Shown here: positions 1 through 8,979 of the stretch, one piece after another
How the letters are laid out: each line of letters begins with the position of its first letter
Position numbering within the stretch: position 1 is the stretch's first letter
Source: Salinibacterium xinjiangense
GTDB lineage: Bacteria; Actinomycetota; Actinomycetes; Actinomycetales; Microbacteriaceae
Length of the DNA stretch: 64,000 nt
Assembly: GCF_014645015.1 (NCBI RefSeq)
Contig: NZ_BMLC01000001.1
Span: 682,001-746,000 of the forward strand
Direction: 5' to 3'
The notes under the pieces: generated by a model
Seen by the model: only the letters and a program-made list of their open reading frames with translations
What the model was told of the DNA's origin: nothing
Database searches by the model: none
Made by a program: the position numbers and the translations under genes

Positions 1-1
1 C

Positions 2-598
2 TCCCTGCCCACCAGCTTCGTCGCAGACGCTGGCCTGCCGGTGCTCACCGCGGGCGAGAGCCTCCGTGCTGCCGTCACCGTGATGGATCGCGCCGCCGCC
101 ACCGCACTCGTTCCCGCCGCGCTCACCGCTCGCTGGGAGAAGGCGGCCGAAGATGCGAAACTATGGCAGTTCCAGCCGACGGTGATCAACGGTGCGCTGA
201 CCGCCTCCTCGTTCCTCAGCTCGGATGACACCGTCACCGGCGTGCTCGGCTGGCAGGAACTGCGCGTGGGCGACCCCGCGCGCGACCTGCAGTGGGCGAT
301 CTCGAACAATTCCGTCGCAGACAGCGTGTTCGACGCTTACTCCCGCGCCCGTGGCGCCACCGACCGACAGGTGCGCCAGCGTGCCATGTTTTACGCCGAG
401 CTCGAAGTGGCCAAGTGGCTGCTGCACGGCACCGAGACGCGAAACACCGAGGTGGTCGATGACGCGGTGCAGATGCTGACCGGGCTTGTCGACAACATCC
501 GAAACGACGTCATGAACCCTATCGGCACGCAAACCATGCCGACCATGGCGGTGGATGAGGTCGAGGCCTTCCTGGCTCGCAGCGAGAAAGCCGTCTAA
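2..598 (+). CDS. Kinase-fold phosphotransferase (APH-like), 5' end cut by window; probable pseudokinase
   Basis: The open frame runs in from the left edge, so the N-terminal lobe is missing and only the last 198 residues are seen. The layout resembles the C-terminal lobe of aminoglycoside/macrolide phosphotransferases: a catalytic-loop region (bases 182-214), then a VTGVLGW strand, then the conserved stretch RVGDPARDLQW. The catalytic residues are absent. The HGD loop reads NGA (bases 188-196), the Asn five residues on is Ser, and the metal-binding Asp of the usual IDW motif is Gly (base 248). The fold is therefore recognisable, but phosphotransfer is unlikely. It is convergent with the MFS gene at 636. 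Its function is unknown; a regulatory or binding role is a guess. Confidence 0.7.
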   Translation, partial: SLPTSFVADAGLPVLTAGESLRAAVTVMDRAAATALVPAALTARWEKAAEDAKLWQFQPTVINGALTASSFLSSDDTVTGVLGWQELRVGDPARDLQWAISNNSVADSVFDAYSRARGATDRQVRQRAMFYAELEVAKWLLHGTETRNTEVVDDAVQMLTGLVDNIRNDVMNPIGTQTMPTMAVDEVEAFLARSEKAV

Positions 599-612
599 CC
601 GACCGCCGACCG

Positions 613-633
613 CAGCAGCAGCAGCAGCAGCAG
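613..633. repeat. (CAG)7 trinucleotide run
   Basis: Seven perfect CAG triplets fill most of the 37-bp gap between two convergent genes (stops at 598 and 636). They lie outside both reading frames. This is a possible slippage site with no visible role. Confidence 0.85.
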
Positions 634-635
634 CA

Positions 636-1979
636 CTATCCTGCGGGCCGCGTCGTCGCGCGTCGCTTCGGTACGATCGCGATCCACTTCCCGCGCTTCG
701 CCGCGACCGCAACACGCAATTTGCCGCTGCGCGAGAGCAGGATGGCGATGGTGATCGCGGCGGTCGCTGGCACCGCACCCGAGATAACCATGGCGGTCTT
801 GGCCCCCAGGTTCTCGGCGAACCAGCCCATGACCGGCCCGCCGATCGCTTGCCCACCGACCAGGACCATCACCCAGAAGGCCATGATCCGGCCTCGGATA
901 GCGAGGTTCGACGACAGTTGCATCATCGTCTCGCTGGCGGTCGTGTAGAGCAGTCGTGACAGTCCGATTGCCGGGAGCAGCAGCAGGAACATCGGATAGA
1001 ACGGGGCGAGCCCCGCCGTGATGAGCATGAGCCCGTAGATGATCGCGCCGATCATGATCGTGCGCAACCGCAGTGTGGCGCGACGAGCCGAAGCGAGGGC
1101 GCCGAGCAGCGCACCGATCGCGGCCAGCGAGTTGTACAGCCCGTACCCGGTGGCCCCGGTGAGGTACACCTGATCGGCCATGCCGGCGAGGAGGGCTGGC
1201 ATGGGCATCCCGAAGATCGCCACGAAGGTGACCATCACGAGGGTCCAGAACAGCGTCGGCTTACTGAGGATGTACCGACCCGCCTCGCGGATCTGGCCCT
1301 TATGGGTCGGCGCGCGCGCGCCGACCAGCAGGTCCCTCGTGCGCATAAACAGCAGCAGGATCACACCGATCAGCCCGGCCACCACGTTCGCGCCGATCGC
1401 CCAGCCCGAACCGACAGCCACGATGAGCACACCGCTGAGGGCCGGCCCGATGAGCGCGCCAAGATGGAAGATCGAGGCGTTCACGCTGATGGCATTGCGG
1501 ATGTGGCGTGGCCCGACCATCTCGTTGACGAATACCGCTCGCGCCGGACCGTCGAATACCTGCAGCGTTCCGACCGCGAGTACGAGAGCGTAGACCACGA
1601 GCAGATTGGCGTTGCCGGAGATCGCGATGATGGCGAGCACGAGGTTCAGGGCCGCGATGATCAGCTGGCAGAAGATGAGCACCGAGCGCTTCTTGTACCG
1701 GTCGGCGATCACGCCGGCGTACGCGCCGAGGATCAGCGTCGGCAAGAACTGGAGGGCGATCGTCAACCCGACGAGGGTGACGCTTCCGGTGATCTCGAGC
1801 ACGAGCCAGTCGACCGCGATGCGCTGTGCCCAGCCCGCGGTGTTTGAGATGAACTGGGCGATGATGTACAGGCGATAGTTGTGCACTTTCAGGGCGCTGA
1901 AGGTATCGCGCCACGCCGGTCGCTGAATCGCAACGGCGATGGGCATCGTCGCAGGCACCTGATCCGGAGTCATTGTCAC
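636..1979 (-). CDS. MFS transporter, DHA3-type (drug/siderophore exporter-like)
   Basis: A 447-residue integral membrane protein with about 12 hydrophobic segments. The loop between TM2 and TM3 carries the MFS signature around GVIADRYKKR. The N-terminal pattern (ALKVHNYRLYIIAQ, then WAQRIAVDWLVLEITGS) matches the MFS_3/EntS-like exporter group. The substrate is unknown. Three in-frame starts are available (1982, 1979, 1973). GTG 1979 is chosen because a -10 box TAGCGT (1991-1986, minus strand) ends 6 nt before it, the spacing seen at many other genes here. A decayed LysR gene lies divergently upstream and may once have controlled it. Confidence 0.85.
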   Translation of the reverse strand: MTMTPDQVPATMPIAVAIQRPAWRDTFSALKVHNYRLYIIAQFISNTAGWAQRIAVDWLVLEITGSVTLVGLTIALQFLPTLILGAYAGVIADRYKKRSVLIFCQLIIAALNLVLAIIAISGNANLLVVYALVLAVGTLQVFDGPARAVFVNEMVGPRHIRNAISVNASIFHLGALIGPALSGVLIVAVGSGWAIGANVVAGLIGVILLLFMRTRDLLVGARAPTHKGQIREAGRYILSKPTLFWTLVMVTFVAIFGMPMPALLAGMADQVYLTGATGYGLYNSLAAIGALLGALASARRATLRLRTIMIGAIIYGLMLITAGLAPFYPMFLLLLPAIGLSRLLYTTASETMMQLSSNLAIRGRIMAFWVMVLVGGQAIGGPVMGWFAENLGAKTAMVISGAVPATAAITIAILLSRSGKLRVAVAAKRGKWIAIVPKRRATTRPAG

Positions 1980-2065
1980 CATTCAACGCTACGTCAGGCG
2001 TGGTCGTACGAGTAACCGATCGACCAGGTAAGCACCACCACGTTTCGTGCCGAGAGAGGTTTCGG

Positions 2066-2290
2066 ATGTTCGATCCGGTGATCCTCACAACCCTCGTCGC
2101 CGTGGCCGAGACTCCCGGTTCCACGCCGGCCGGGGCTTGGCTCGGGCTCGGCTCGGGCTGAGCCAGTTGACGGCGGGCCAGCACATCAGCACGCTCGAAC
2201 AGGCCGCCACCGTACCCTGGCGTATCGCGTACCGCTCGCCCAGTATCACCCGCACCCACGCCCTTGGATCCCTGGAGGGCATCGGTCGAA
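2066..2290 (+). pseudogene. LysR-family regulator, decayed N-terminal fragment
   Basis: From ATG 2066 the frame reads MFDPVILTTLVAVAETPGS followed by WLGLGSG and a stop. This closely resembles the winged-helix start of LysR proteins (MFDPVLLRTF.AVAE). In another frame the sequence continues with QHISTLEQA, matching the next part of the same domain (VSQHIRRLEQA), and then degenerates. At least one frameshift is needed and no effector-binding domain remains before adnB ends at 2307. The gene is divergent from the MFS exporter, the usual place for its regulator. Remnant status is inferred from the two matching segments; the exact 3' limit is uncertain. Confidence 0.6.
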
Positions 2291-2306
2291 ACGCTGAGCG
2301 CCGCAT

Positions 2307-5300
2307 TCAGGAGTCGGCCGGCGCGGTAGCCCCTCGCCAGGCCGCGAGCAGTTGCTGCTCGTCGAAGAGCCGCTCCGGCCGGATGATCGCGTCGTCGGAC
2401 ACGTAATAGAACACGGCATCGATCTGCGAGGGGTCGATACCCTTCCACCGCGCGTAGGCCAGACGGTACAGCGCGAGCTGGAGTTGCTTCTCTTCGAGAT
2501 CCTGCGCGCCGCTCGGGGCCTTTCCGGTCTTCCAGTCGACGATCTCGAATCGCTCGTCATCGATGGCGTAGACCGCGTCGATCTTGCAGATGACGATGCG
2601 GCCGTCGAAGGGCAGGTGGATCTCGATCTCGACATCGACGGGTCGCAGTGGAGCCCAACGGGAGTTCTCGAAGACGCCCTGCAGTCGCACGAGCTCGGCG
2701 AGATCGAGGTCGTCACCCTGCTGCTCGGAGTCGAGCTCGATCGCCGAGGCATCCACCAGCTCCGCTGGCGATGACGCCCCATAGCGAGCCTCCACCCAGC
2801 CGTGGAAGCGGGTGCCGAGCCGTGTCGCGCGATACGGCTTTTCGGGCATCGGCCGCCTCAGCGCACGCGCGACACCGGCCGGATCCGTCACGAAATCCTT
2901 GAATCTGGATGCCGGGATGCGCTCCGGCAGCGGAACGACCGAGGCCGAGCGCGCGGCGGCATCCCGCTCCGCCAGCAGCAGGTCGAGATCGCGCTGCCAG
3001 ATTCCGGCGGCCCGCGGATTCTCCAGTTCACCGCGCACGAGTTGGGCCGCACGCTCGACCACCCGGCGCCGGGTGCCCAGCGGGTCGATCGGCCACTGTT
3101 CGATCTCGGCCTCACCCATGAGCGGGTTCTCCTCGAACGCGCTCTCGGTGGGCAGCGCATCGATGAGCCCGCCATCGGCCAGTTCAGCGAGGAACACCGA
3201 TGGCGGTCGCGGCTTGCCCTGTCCGCCCCAGAACGCTCCGGTGAGCAGCAGCGAATCCTGCGCCCTCGTGACGGCAACGTAGCCGAGCCGGCGTTCCTCG
3301 GCCTGGTGACGTTCAGACAGCTCTGACTTGAACGTCTTCAGCCCCGCGTCGAACTCGGCCTGATTCTCGACAGACTGCCATTCGAGAGCCGGGAGTTCGC
3401 GCGCATCCCCCCTGAACTCGAAGGGGAGCTGGCCGAAGCGCACCCAGCCAGTGCCTTCACGGGATGCCGCTGGCAACTCGTCGGCCGACATTCTCGGCAC
3501 CGCGACGACCTCCCATTCGAGCCCCTTTGAGCCGTGGATGGTGAGCAGTTGCACGGTGCCGCGCTCGGCATCTTCACTGCGGGGGCCCATGGTGTCATTG
3601 CGTTCGGCACGCGCGAGCCAACCGAGGAACGCGCCGAGGGTCGCCTGCTCGTCACTGGCGAGGAACCCTGACAGCTCGTCCCTGAAGGCATAGAGGTTCG
3701 CTGCCCCGAGCCCCGACGACTCGTTGGCGACGACCTCGATGTCGAGCAGCAGCTCCTGCTCGACGAGTCGTACGAGGTCAGGCAGGGCGAGCCCCGCCCG
3801 CGACCTGAAGAAGGCGAGCTGGCGTGCCGCGGCTCGAAGCCGCGTGAACCCGGGTTCGCTGAATCCACTGAGCTGGCTGTGCCCTGCCTGGGCCTCCCCC
3901 ACGAAGTCGAGGGCGTCCACGATCGATCGGCCGTCGTCTGCGGCGACGGATTCGCGCATCCGCTGTTTCACGTCGTCGCTCAGGGCAACCTGCGACCAGT
4001 GCCGGGAGTGGAGCCAACCGGCCACGCCCGCGAGCTCTTTGAGGTCGCGCGGGCCAATCGCCCAGCGAGCACCGGACAGCAGGCGGATGAGTTCTGACCC
4101 CGCGGTCGGATCGTGGATGACCCGCAGGGCACTCACGAGATCGACGATCACGGGGGCCGAGAGCAGCCCGCCCAGCCCGAGGATGTGGTGCGGAACCTTC
4201 AATTCTTCCAACGCTCGCGCGAACAGGCCCATGTGACGTCGCTGGCGGAACAGGATGGCGGCCGTCTTGGGCAGCCCGTCTTTCGATGGCCCGTCCAGTT
4301 CCGCCAGCAACCACTGCGCGACGGCCCTCGACTCGATGACGATGTCGTCGAAGTATGCGCCGACGAGAGTTCCCACCGGAGCCGCGGGCCGTGCTCGCAA
4401 CGACTCCACGGTGACGGGGGACGCAGCGCTCAGGGGCGCGACCAACAGGTTGGCGGCGTCGAGGATCGTGCTGGCGTTACGCCAGCTGGTCGACAGCGCG
4501 TACTCGTTGGCCGACCCGAAGTCACCGGCGAACCTGGCGAGGTTGGCGGCACTCGCGCCACGCCATCCATAGATCGACTGGTGGGGATCGCCGACCGCCA
4601 TGACACCGTGACCGGCGAACAGCGCCGAGAGCAGCTCGGTCTGCACGACACTCGTGTCCTGGTATTCGTCGAGCAGCACCACGCGGTAGCGGTCCCGGTA
4701 GGCCTGGACCGTTGCTGGTGAGCGCCCGCAGATCGCGAGCGCGAGCGCCACCTGGTCGCTGAATTCGAGCAACCCGCGCCGGCGTTTCTCGAGGGCGTAC
4801 TGCTCGGCGAGCCCCAGCAGCGGGCCGAGCGCCGCGATATCCGCGACCGCTTTCGTGACGCTCGCGTACGGAGTCGCCTTCGCTTTTCCACTCGTGTACG
4901 GCAGGTCGGCGATACCCGTGAAGCGTTCGGCATATATCCCGACCGCCGATGCGTCCGCAACGTTGTCACTGAGCTGGTGGCTGAGTTCGAGCACCCTCTC
5001 GGTGATCGCGTCCACGCTGCTGCCGAACGCCACCAGCCGATCGTCGGTGCTCTGGGTGACGACCTGCCTCGCGAGCTGCCACGATGACGCATCATTCAAC
5101 AGTGCGGATTCCGGTTCGCGACCGATCAGCAGCGCGTTGTCGCGGAACAACGCACTCGCGAAAGAGTTGTACGTCGACACCGTCGGCTGGTCGAACTCGG
5201 CACGCTCAGGGTCACGGTCAGGTGCGGCCAGCAGGTCGGGTCCCTGTGACTGGATGAGCCGCAGTTGCGTGATGCGCCGGGCCACCCGGTCGGCCAGCCC

Positions 5301-5525
5301 CCCGGCGGCCTTCCTGGTGAACGTCAGCCCGAGCACCTGGTCTGGGGACACGAGATTGTTGGCCAGCAGCCAGACGACCCGGTTCGCCATGGTCTCGGTT
5401 TTACCGCTGCCGGCTCCCGCGACCACGAGGGCTGGCGCCAGCGGCGCCTCGATGACGGCCTGTTGCTGGGTGGTGGGCTCCGGCAGGTTGAGGAGACCGG
5501 CCAGCTCCAGCGACGACACGGTCAT
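2307..5525 (-). CDS. adnB: AdnB-like ATP-dependent helicase-nuclease subunit (UvrD/RecB family)
   Basis: A 1072-residue protein combining an SF1A helicase motor and a C-terminal RecB-type nuclease. Visible motifs are Walker A GAGSGKT (residues 37-43), motif II LLDEYQDTS, GDPHQSIYGWRG, and motif V/VI TIHGSKGLEWE with VAVTRAQDS. Nuclease residues occur near the C terminus: GTRFHGWVEARYG, then KIDAVYAIDD and IVDWKTGK. In mycobacteria AdnB pairs with AdnA to unwind and resect double-strand breaks, replacing RecBCD/AddAB. ATG 5525 is chosen because it overlaps the adnA stop as ATGA, which implies translational coupling; a longer frame to 5573 would run into adnA. Assignment rests on length, motif order and pairing. 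Confidence 0.9.
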   Translation of the reverse strand: MTVSSLELAGLLNLPEPTTQQQAVIEAPLAPALVVAGAGSGKTETMANRVVWLLANNLVSPDQVLGLTFTRKAAGGLADRVARRITQLRLIQSQGPDLLAAPDRDPERAEFDQPTVSTYNSFASALFRDNALLIGREPESALLNDASSWQLARQVVTQSTDDRLVAFGSSVDAITERVLELSHQLSDNVADASAVGIYAERFTGIADLPYTSGKAKATPYASVTKAVADIAALGPLLGLAEQYALEKRRRGLLEFSDQVALALAICGRSPATVQAYRDRYRVVLLDEYQDTSVVQTELLSALFAGHGVMAVGDPHQSIYGWRGASAANLARFAGDFGSANEYALSTSWRNASTILDAANLLVAPLSAASPVTVESLRARPAAPVGTLVGAYFDDIVIESRAVAQWLLAELDGPSKDGLPKTAAILFRQRRHMGLFARALEELKVPHHILGLGGLLSAPVIVDLVSALRVIHDPTAGSELIRLLSGARWAIGPRDLKELAGVAGWLHSRHWSQVALSDDVKQRMRESVAADDGRSIVDALDFVGEAQAGHSQLSGFSEPGFTRLRAAARQLAFFRSRAGLALPDLVRLVEQELLLDIEVVANESSGLGAANLYAFRDELSGFLASDEQATLGAFLGWLARAERNDTMGPRSEDAERGTVQLLTIHGSKGLEWEVVAVPRMSADELPAASREGTGWVRFGQLPFEFRGDARELPALEWQSVENQAEFDAGLKTFKSELSERHQAEERRLGYVAVTRAQDSLLLTGAFWGGQGKPRPPSVFLAELADGGLIDALPTESAFEENPLMGEAEIEQWPIDPLGTRRRVVERAAQLVRGELENPRAAGIWQRDLDLLLAERDAAARSASVVPLPERIPASRFKDFVTDPAGVARALRRPMPEKPYRATRLGTRFHGWVEARYGASSPAELVDASAIELDSEQQGDDLDLAELVRLQGVFENSRWAPLRPVDVEIEIHLPFDGRIVICKIDAVYAIDDERFEIVDWKTGKAPSGAQDLEEKQLQLALYRLAYARWKGIDPSQIDAVFYYVSDDAIIRPERLFDEQQLLAAWRGATAPADS

Positions 5526-8500
5526 GAACTCACCGCCTGCACGACATGGATCTTGCAGCGACCGAAGCTCCACGGGTCGAGGCAGTGCGAGCCGAGTTGG
5601 GCCACGAACACGGCACCGGCCATCCCCTCGGCGTCGTCACTCACACGGGCCCGGAACTGCTCGAGCTGCTCGGCCGTGAATGCCTTCTGATGGGGAGCCG
5701 CGTATTCGGTGCCCCGAGTGCCCTTCGAAACGATCACGAGCTTCGCTCCCCCGTTCTCGAGCCCCTCTGGCACCCCGTCGATCGCCGCTGACACGAAGGC
5801 GAGCTGGTAGGCCCCGAGCTGGGCATGGTCGGCGACCGCGTCGTCGGTGGTCGGGTCGTTCCGGCCGGTCTTGAGGTCAACGATCACGGCTGTGCCATCC
5901 GGAAAGCTCTCGACCCTGTCGATCTTTCCTCTCAGGGTGGCCCGGCCGACCTGCAGTTCGAACGAACCCTCCTTGCTGGCCACAGTGCCGCCGGCGGCAT
6001 CGAAATCGCGCAGGTAGGCCGAGAGACGGGAAGTGAGTTCACGAGCCCGCACCTTCTCGACCTCCGAATGCCAGCTCGCCTCGAAGCTCAGCTCGCCCCA
6101 GCGTTCGGTCACCGCAGCGAAGAGCGCATCCGGAGAGGTATCTGTCGCGGTCTCTGCGACGGAATGAATGAGCGTGCCGAGGTTCGCCGCCACACTCGAC
6201 GAACCGCCGCCCACCTCGTCGATCAGCCAGTGCAGTGCGCAGGTCTCGAACGCCTCCATGCGCGAGGGCGACACCCGCACCGAAGTCTCCGGATCGTCGA
6301 GGTCGACGAGCGGCGCCGTCGTGCTCGGCTCGGCAAGGCCGTACCACTGGTCCGGGTCGGCACCGGGCACGCCCTCTGCTGCAAGCCTGGCGATTCCGGA
6401 TGCCGCGTCAGCCGACCCCGTCGAGGTGAGTTCGCGACGCATTCGTCCGACCATCCCGCGCAGGCTGAGCGGATGCCGCGGCAGGCCAACCACGGTGCCC
6501 TCGGGTATGAGCCGCAGGAACGGGGACGGCAGGTTATCGTCGCCGGCAACCGCAGTCACGACCACCTCGGCGCTGGCACGGGAGACGGCCTGGGCGAACA
6601 TCCGCAGCTCGTCGTGCATCACATCGAGCCGTTTGTCGACTGATGACGGGTCGCCGCCGGATACCACGAGCGGCAGGTCCTGGGAGCCCAGCAGCGAACC
6701 TCGAATTCGCAGGTTCGGCCACACGTTCTCCTGCATACCGGCGACCACGACAACCTCGAACTCGCGTCCGACCATTGCCGGCGGTGTTCCCACGGTCACC
6801 GAATCGAGCGTCGCCCGGGGGGCGAGAGTGTCTTCGGCGACATCGGCCGAGCGCCAGGAATCGACGAATACGGCCGCCGGGGCATCCGGTGTTCGCTCGA
6901 CGAATCGTTTGGCTGCTGAGAACAGCGCCACCACCGCATCGAGGTGCCGGTTCGCTTCTTCGGCGACGATGCCGGAGCCGAGCGCCTGGTCGAACCAGGG
7001 CTTCTCGAGCCCGCTGCGCTGCCACACGCCCCAGAGCAGCTCTTCGATGCTCTCGCCTGCGAGCGCGGCGGCGGCCGTGGCGTGCAGGTTCTTCGCGACC
7101 GATTGAGCGCTCCTGCCGACCCTGGTGTCTATGGTCACGAGACCGGCGGGATGCAGCAGCGCTTCCGTCAGCAGGTCGTCGGCTCCACGATCACCGCCGC
7201 CCGCGAGCTCTTCGTGGCGCAGCGCGGATTTCAGTCGGCGAAGTGACACGGCGTCCAGCCTGCCCATCCCACCGCCGAGCAGTTCGAGTGCCGCCTCGGG
7301 GTCGAGCACTCGACCGGCCGGCATCCCGGCGAGGCCGAGCGCCAGCTCGAGCAGCAGGATCAGCCCCTCGACCGCGTACTCGTCGCGCACCGCGGCCCGG
7401 GCACTCGACACGCTCGTGGCGACCTCGAGGGCACGCAGTTCGCGAGCGAGCGACGGCACGAGGCTGCCCGACCGCACGACGACGGCCATCTGCGACCACG
7501 GGATGCCGTCGAGCAGGTGCCGTTCGCGCAGGCGGCGGGCTATGAACGCGACCTCCTCTGCCGGAGAACCGAGCCTGAAGGCGGCGACCCGCCCGGACCC
7601 GGCACCGGAGTCGGCACCAACCCCGGAGTCGACTGCAGAGTCAGCATCGGCGACGGCTGCTGCCTGCCGCTGCTGGCCCGCCCCAGCCGAGCCGATGCGA
7701 CCGGCGATGCCGGACACCACCTGTCGCACCGAGTCACCGTGCCGGTGCACGTGACCGAGGTAGAGGGACTGCACCGGACAGCCGATAGCCGCGGAGAGGC
7801 GCCCGAGCAGGTCAGGTCTGGCTCCTCGAAAACCTCCGGTCGTGACATCCGGATCGCCGAAGGCCATCACTGCAACGCCTCGCCTCACGAGGGCTCGAAG
7901 CAGGGTCACGGTCGATTCCGTCGACTCCTGGGCGTCATCCACGATCACGAGTCGAAGACCATCGATGCTCAGCGGAGCGCCATCGGCAAGGATCAGCGCG
8001 GCCTCACAGATCAACTCGGTCGAGTCGAAATGTCGCTGACGATAGCTGGACTTGACCGCGTCATAGACGGTGATGAAGCTGGATGCCGCCACCCACTCGT
8101 CGCGACCGTGCACGCGCCCGAGCGACGCCAGTGCCGCGGGGCTCACCCCGTACTCGACGGCGCGCATCATCAGATCGCGCAGTTCTGTCCTGAACCCCCG
8201 GAGCCGACGTACATCCTCATCGAGATGAGGGGGCCAGTAGGACGCCGTGCCGTCTTCGATCTCACCCGCCAACAGCTCGCCGATGATCTGGTCCTGCTCG
8301 GCACCCGTCAGAAGTGTCGGCGCAGGCTCGCCAGCCACTGCGGCGGCATCGCGCACGATCTCGAAGGCGAGCGAATTCGCCGTGCGCGCCATCGGCCCGG
8401 GAGTCGGCACAGCCAGCCGCTGGGCCAGCCGGTCACGCAGCAGGGTGGCGCTGGCCCGGCTCGGACTCAGGATGACGATCTCGCCCGGAGACCATCCGCG

Positions 8501-8674
8501 ACCGAGCACCCGATCGGCGACCAGCTCGATCATCGTCGTCGTCTTGCCGCTGCCTGGCGCCCCGATCACGGCGGCACAGGCATCATCGGGTAGCGCGATG
8601 ACGGCCAGTTGGGATGGATCGAGCCCGACGAGAGGCGGGCGAGCCGCTCTGCCCCCGATGTCGAAGTTCGCCAT
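5522..8674 (-). CDS. adnA: AdnA-like helicase-nuclease subunit
   Basis: A 1050-residue partner of AdnB, encoded directly upstream with a 4-bp overlap. Walker A is GAPGSGKTTT (from residue 38). Motif II is VIVDDAQES, with Asp where the catalytic Glu of DExQ would be, so this motor may be weak. The C-terminal nuclease keeps LGTLIHS, GKIDRVESFPDG and VIVDLKTGR (about residues 917-938). In the mycobacterial complex AdnB is the leading motor, which fits a relaxed AdnA motif. The complex should process DNA ends for recombination. The start is supported by a leaderless promoter: TACCGT lies 6 nt before ATG 8674. Confidence 0.88.
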   Translation of the reverse strand: MANFDIGGRAARPPLVGLDPSQLAVIALPDDACAAVIGAPGSGKTTTMIELVADRVLGRGWSPGEIVILSPSRASATLLRDRLAQRLAVPTPGPMARTANSLAFEIVRDAAAVAGEPAPTLLTGAEQDQIIGELLAGEIEDGTASYWPPHLDEDVRRLRGFRTELRDLMMRAVEYGVSPAALASLGRVHGRDEWVAASSFITVYDAVKSSYRQRHFDSTELICEAALILADGAPLSIDGLRLVIVDDAQESTESTVTLLRALVRRGVAVMAFGDPDVTTGGFRGARPDLLGRLSAAIGCPVQSLYLGHVHRHGDSVRQVVSGIAGRIGSAGAGQQRQAAAVADADSAVDSGVGADSGAGSGRVAAFRLGSPAEEVAFIARRLRERHLLDGIPWSQMAVVVRSGSLVPSLARELRALEVATSVSSARAAVRDEYAVEGLILLLELALGLAGMPAGRVLDPEAALELLGGGMGRLDAVSLRRLKSALRHEELAGGGDRGADDLLTEALLHPAGLVTIDTRVGRSAQSVAKNLHATAAAALAGESIEELLWGVWQRSGLEKPWFDQALGSGIVAEEANRHLDAVVALFSAAKRFVERTPDAPAAVFVDSWRSADVAEDTLAPRATLDSVTVGTPPAMVGREFEVVVVAGMQENVWPNLRIRGSLLGSQDLPLVVSGGDPSSVDKRLDVMHDELRMFAQAVSRASAEVVVTAVAGDDNLPSPFLRLIPEGTVVGLPRHPLSLRGMVGRMRRELTSTGSADAASGIARLAAEGVPGADPDQWYGLAEPSTTAPLVDLDDPETSVRVSPSRMEAFETCALHWLIDEVGGGSSSVAANLGTLIHSVAETATDTSPDALFAAVTERWGELSFEASWHSEVEKVRARELTSRLSAYLRDFDAAGGTVASKEGSFELQVGRATLRGKIDRVESFPDGTAVIVDLKTGRNDPTTDDAVADHAQLGAYQLAFVSAAIDGVPEGLENGGAKLVIVSKGTRGTEYAAPHQKAFTAEQLEQFRARVSDDAEGMAGAVFVAQLGSHCLDPWSFGRCKIHVVQAVSS

Positions 8675-8680
8675 GCCCCC

Positions 8681-8686
8681 ACGGTA
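8681..8686 (-). promoter_or_regulatory. -10 element of leaderless adnA promoter
   Basis: TACCGT (minus strand) followed by GGGGGC and then ATG. The 6-nt gap would place the transcription start at or next to the A of the start codon. No clear -35 was seen. Confidence 0.5.
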
Positions 8687-8736
8687 GCGGGATGCGCTGA
8701 CAGTGAACGTCGCGGAACGAGCCTGTCGTTGTGTCG

Positions 8737-8742
8737 TATTCT
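8737..8742 (+). promoter_or_regulatory. -10 element of leaderless DUF3107 promoter
   Basis: TATTCT followed by GAGCGT and then GTG 8749. The same TATNCT-GAGCG arrangement occurs before tatB at 29636. Confidence 0.5.
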
Positions 8743-8748
8743 GAGCGT

Positions 8749-8973
8749 GTGGACATTCGCATCGGCATCGCCAACAGCCCCCGTGAGATCAACTTCGAGT
8801 CGTCGCAGACATCGAGTGAGGTTGAGAAGACGGTTTCAGACGCTCTCGAATCGAATTCGAAGTTCGTGAAACTGGTCGACAACAAGGGAAACGTTTACCT
8901 GGTTCCCACTGACTCTTTCGCATACCTCGAGATCGGCTCCGAGGAGTCGCGTCGCGTCGGCTTCGTCGCGTAG
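8749..8973 (+). CDS. DUF3107 family protein
   Basis: A small 74-residue cytoplasmic protein that begins MDIRIGIANSPREI and ends with SRRVGFVA. Both ends are characteristic of the actinobacterial DUF3107 family (mycobacterial TB9.4-like), whose function is not established. The family normally starts at the DIRIGI strand, and a TATTCT box sits 6 nt before GTG 8749, so this start is preferred over GTG 8731. It is divergent from adnA and followed after 6 bp by a small membrane protein, probably on the same transcript. Confidence 0.88.
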   Translation: MDIRIGIANSPREINFESSQTSSEVEKTVSDALESNSKFVKLVDNKGNVYLVPTDSFAYLEIGSEESRRVGFVA

Positions 8974-8979
8974 CGACAC

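Noticed and set aside
161-856. Long minus-strand frame antisense to the kinase-fold gene and MFS end
   Set aside because: Arg/Ala-rich translation and overlap with two well-supported genes; a GC-rich shadow.
4113-4721. Plus-strand frame inside adnB
   Set aside because: Antisense to a conserved helicase with good motifs; no family pattern in the translation.
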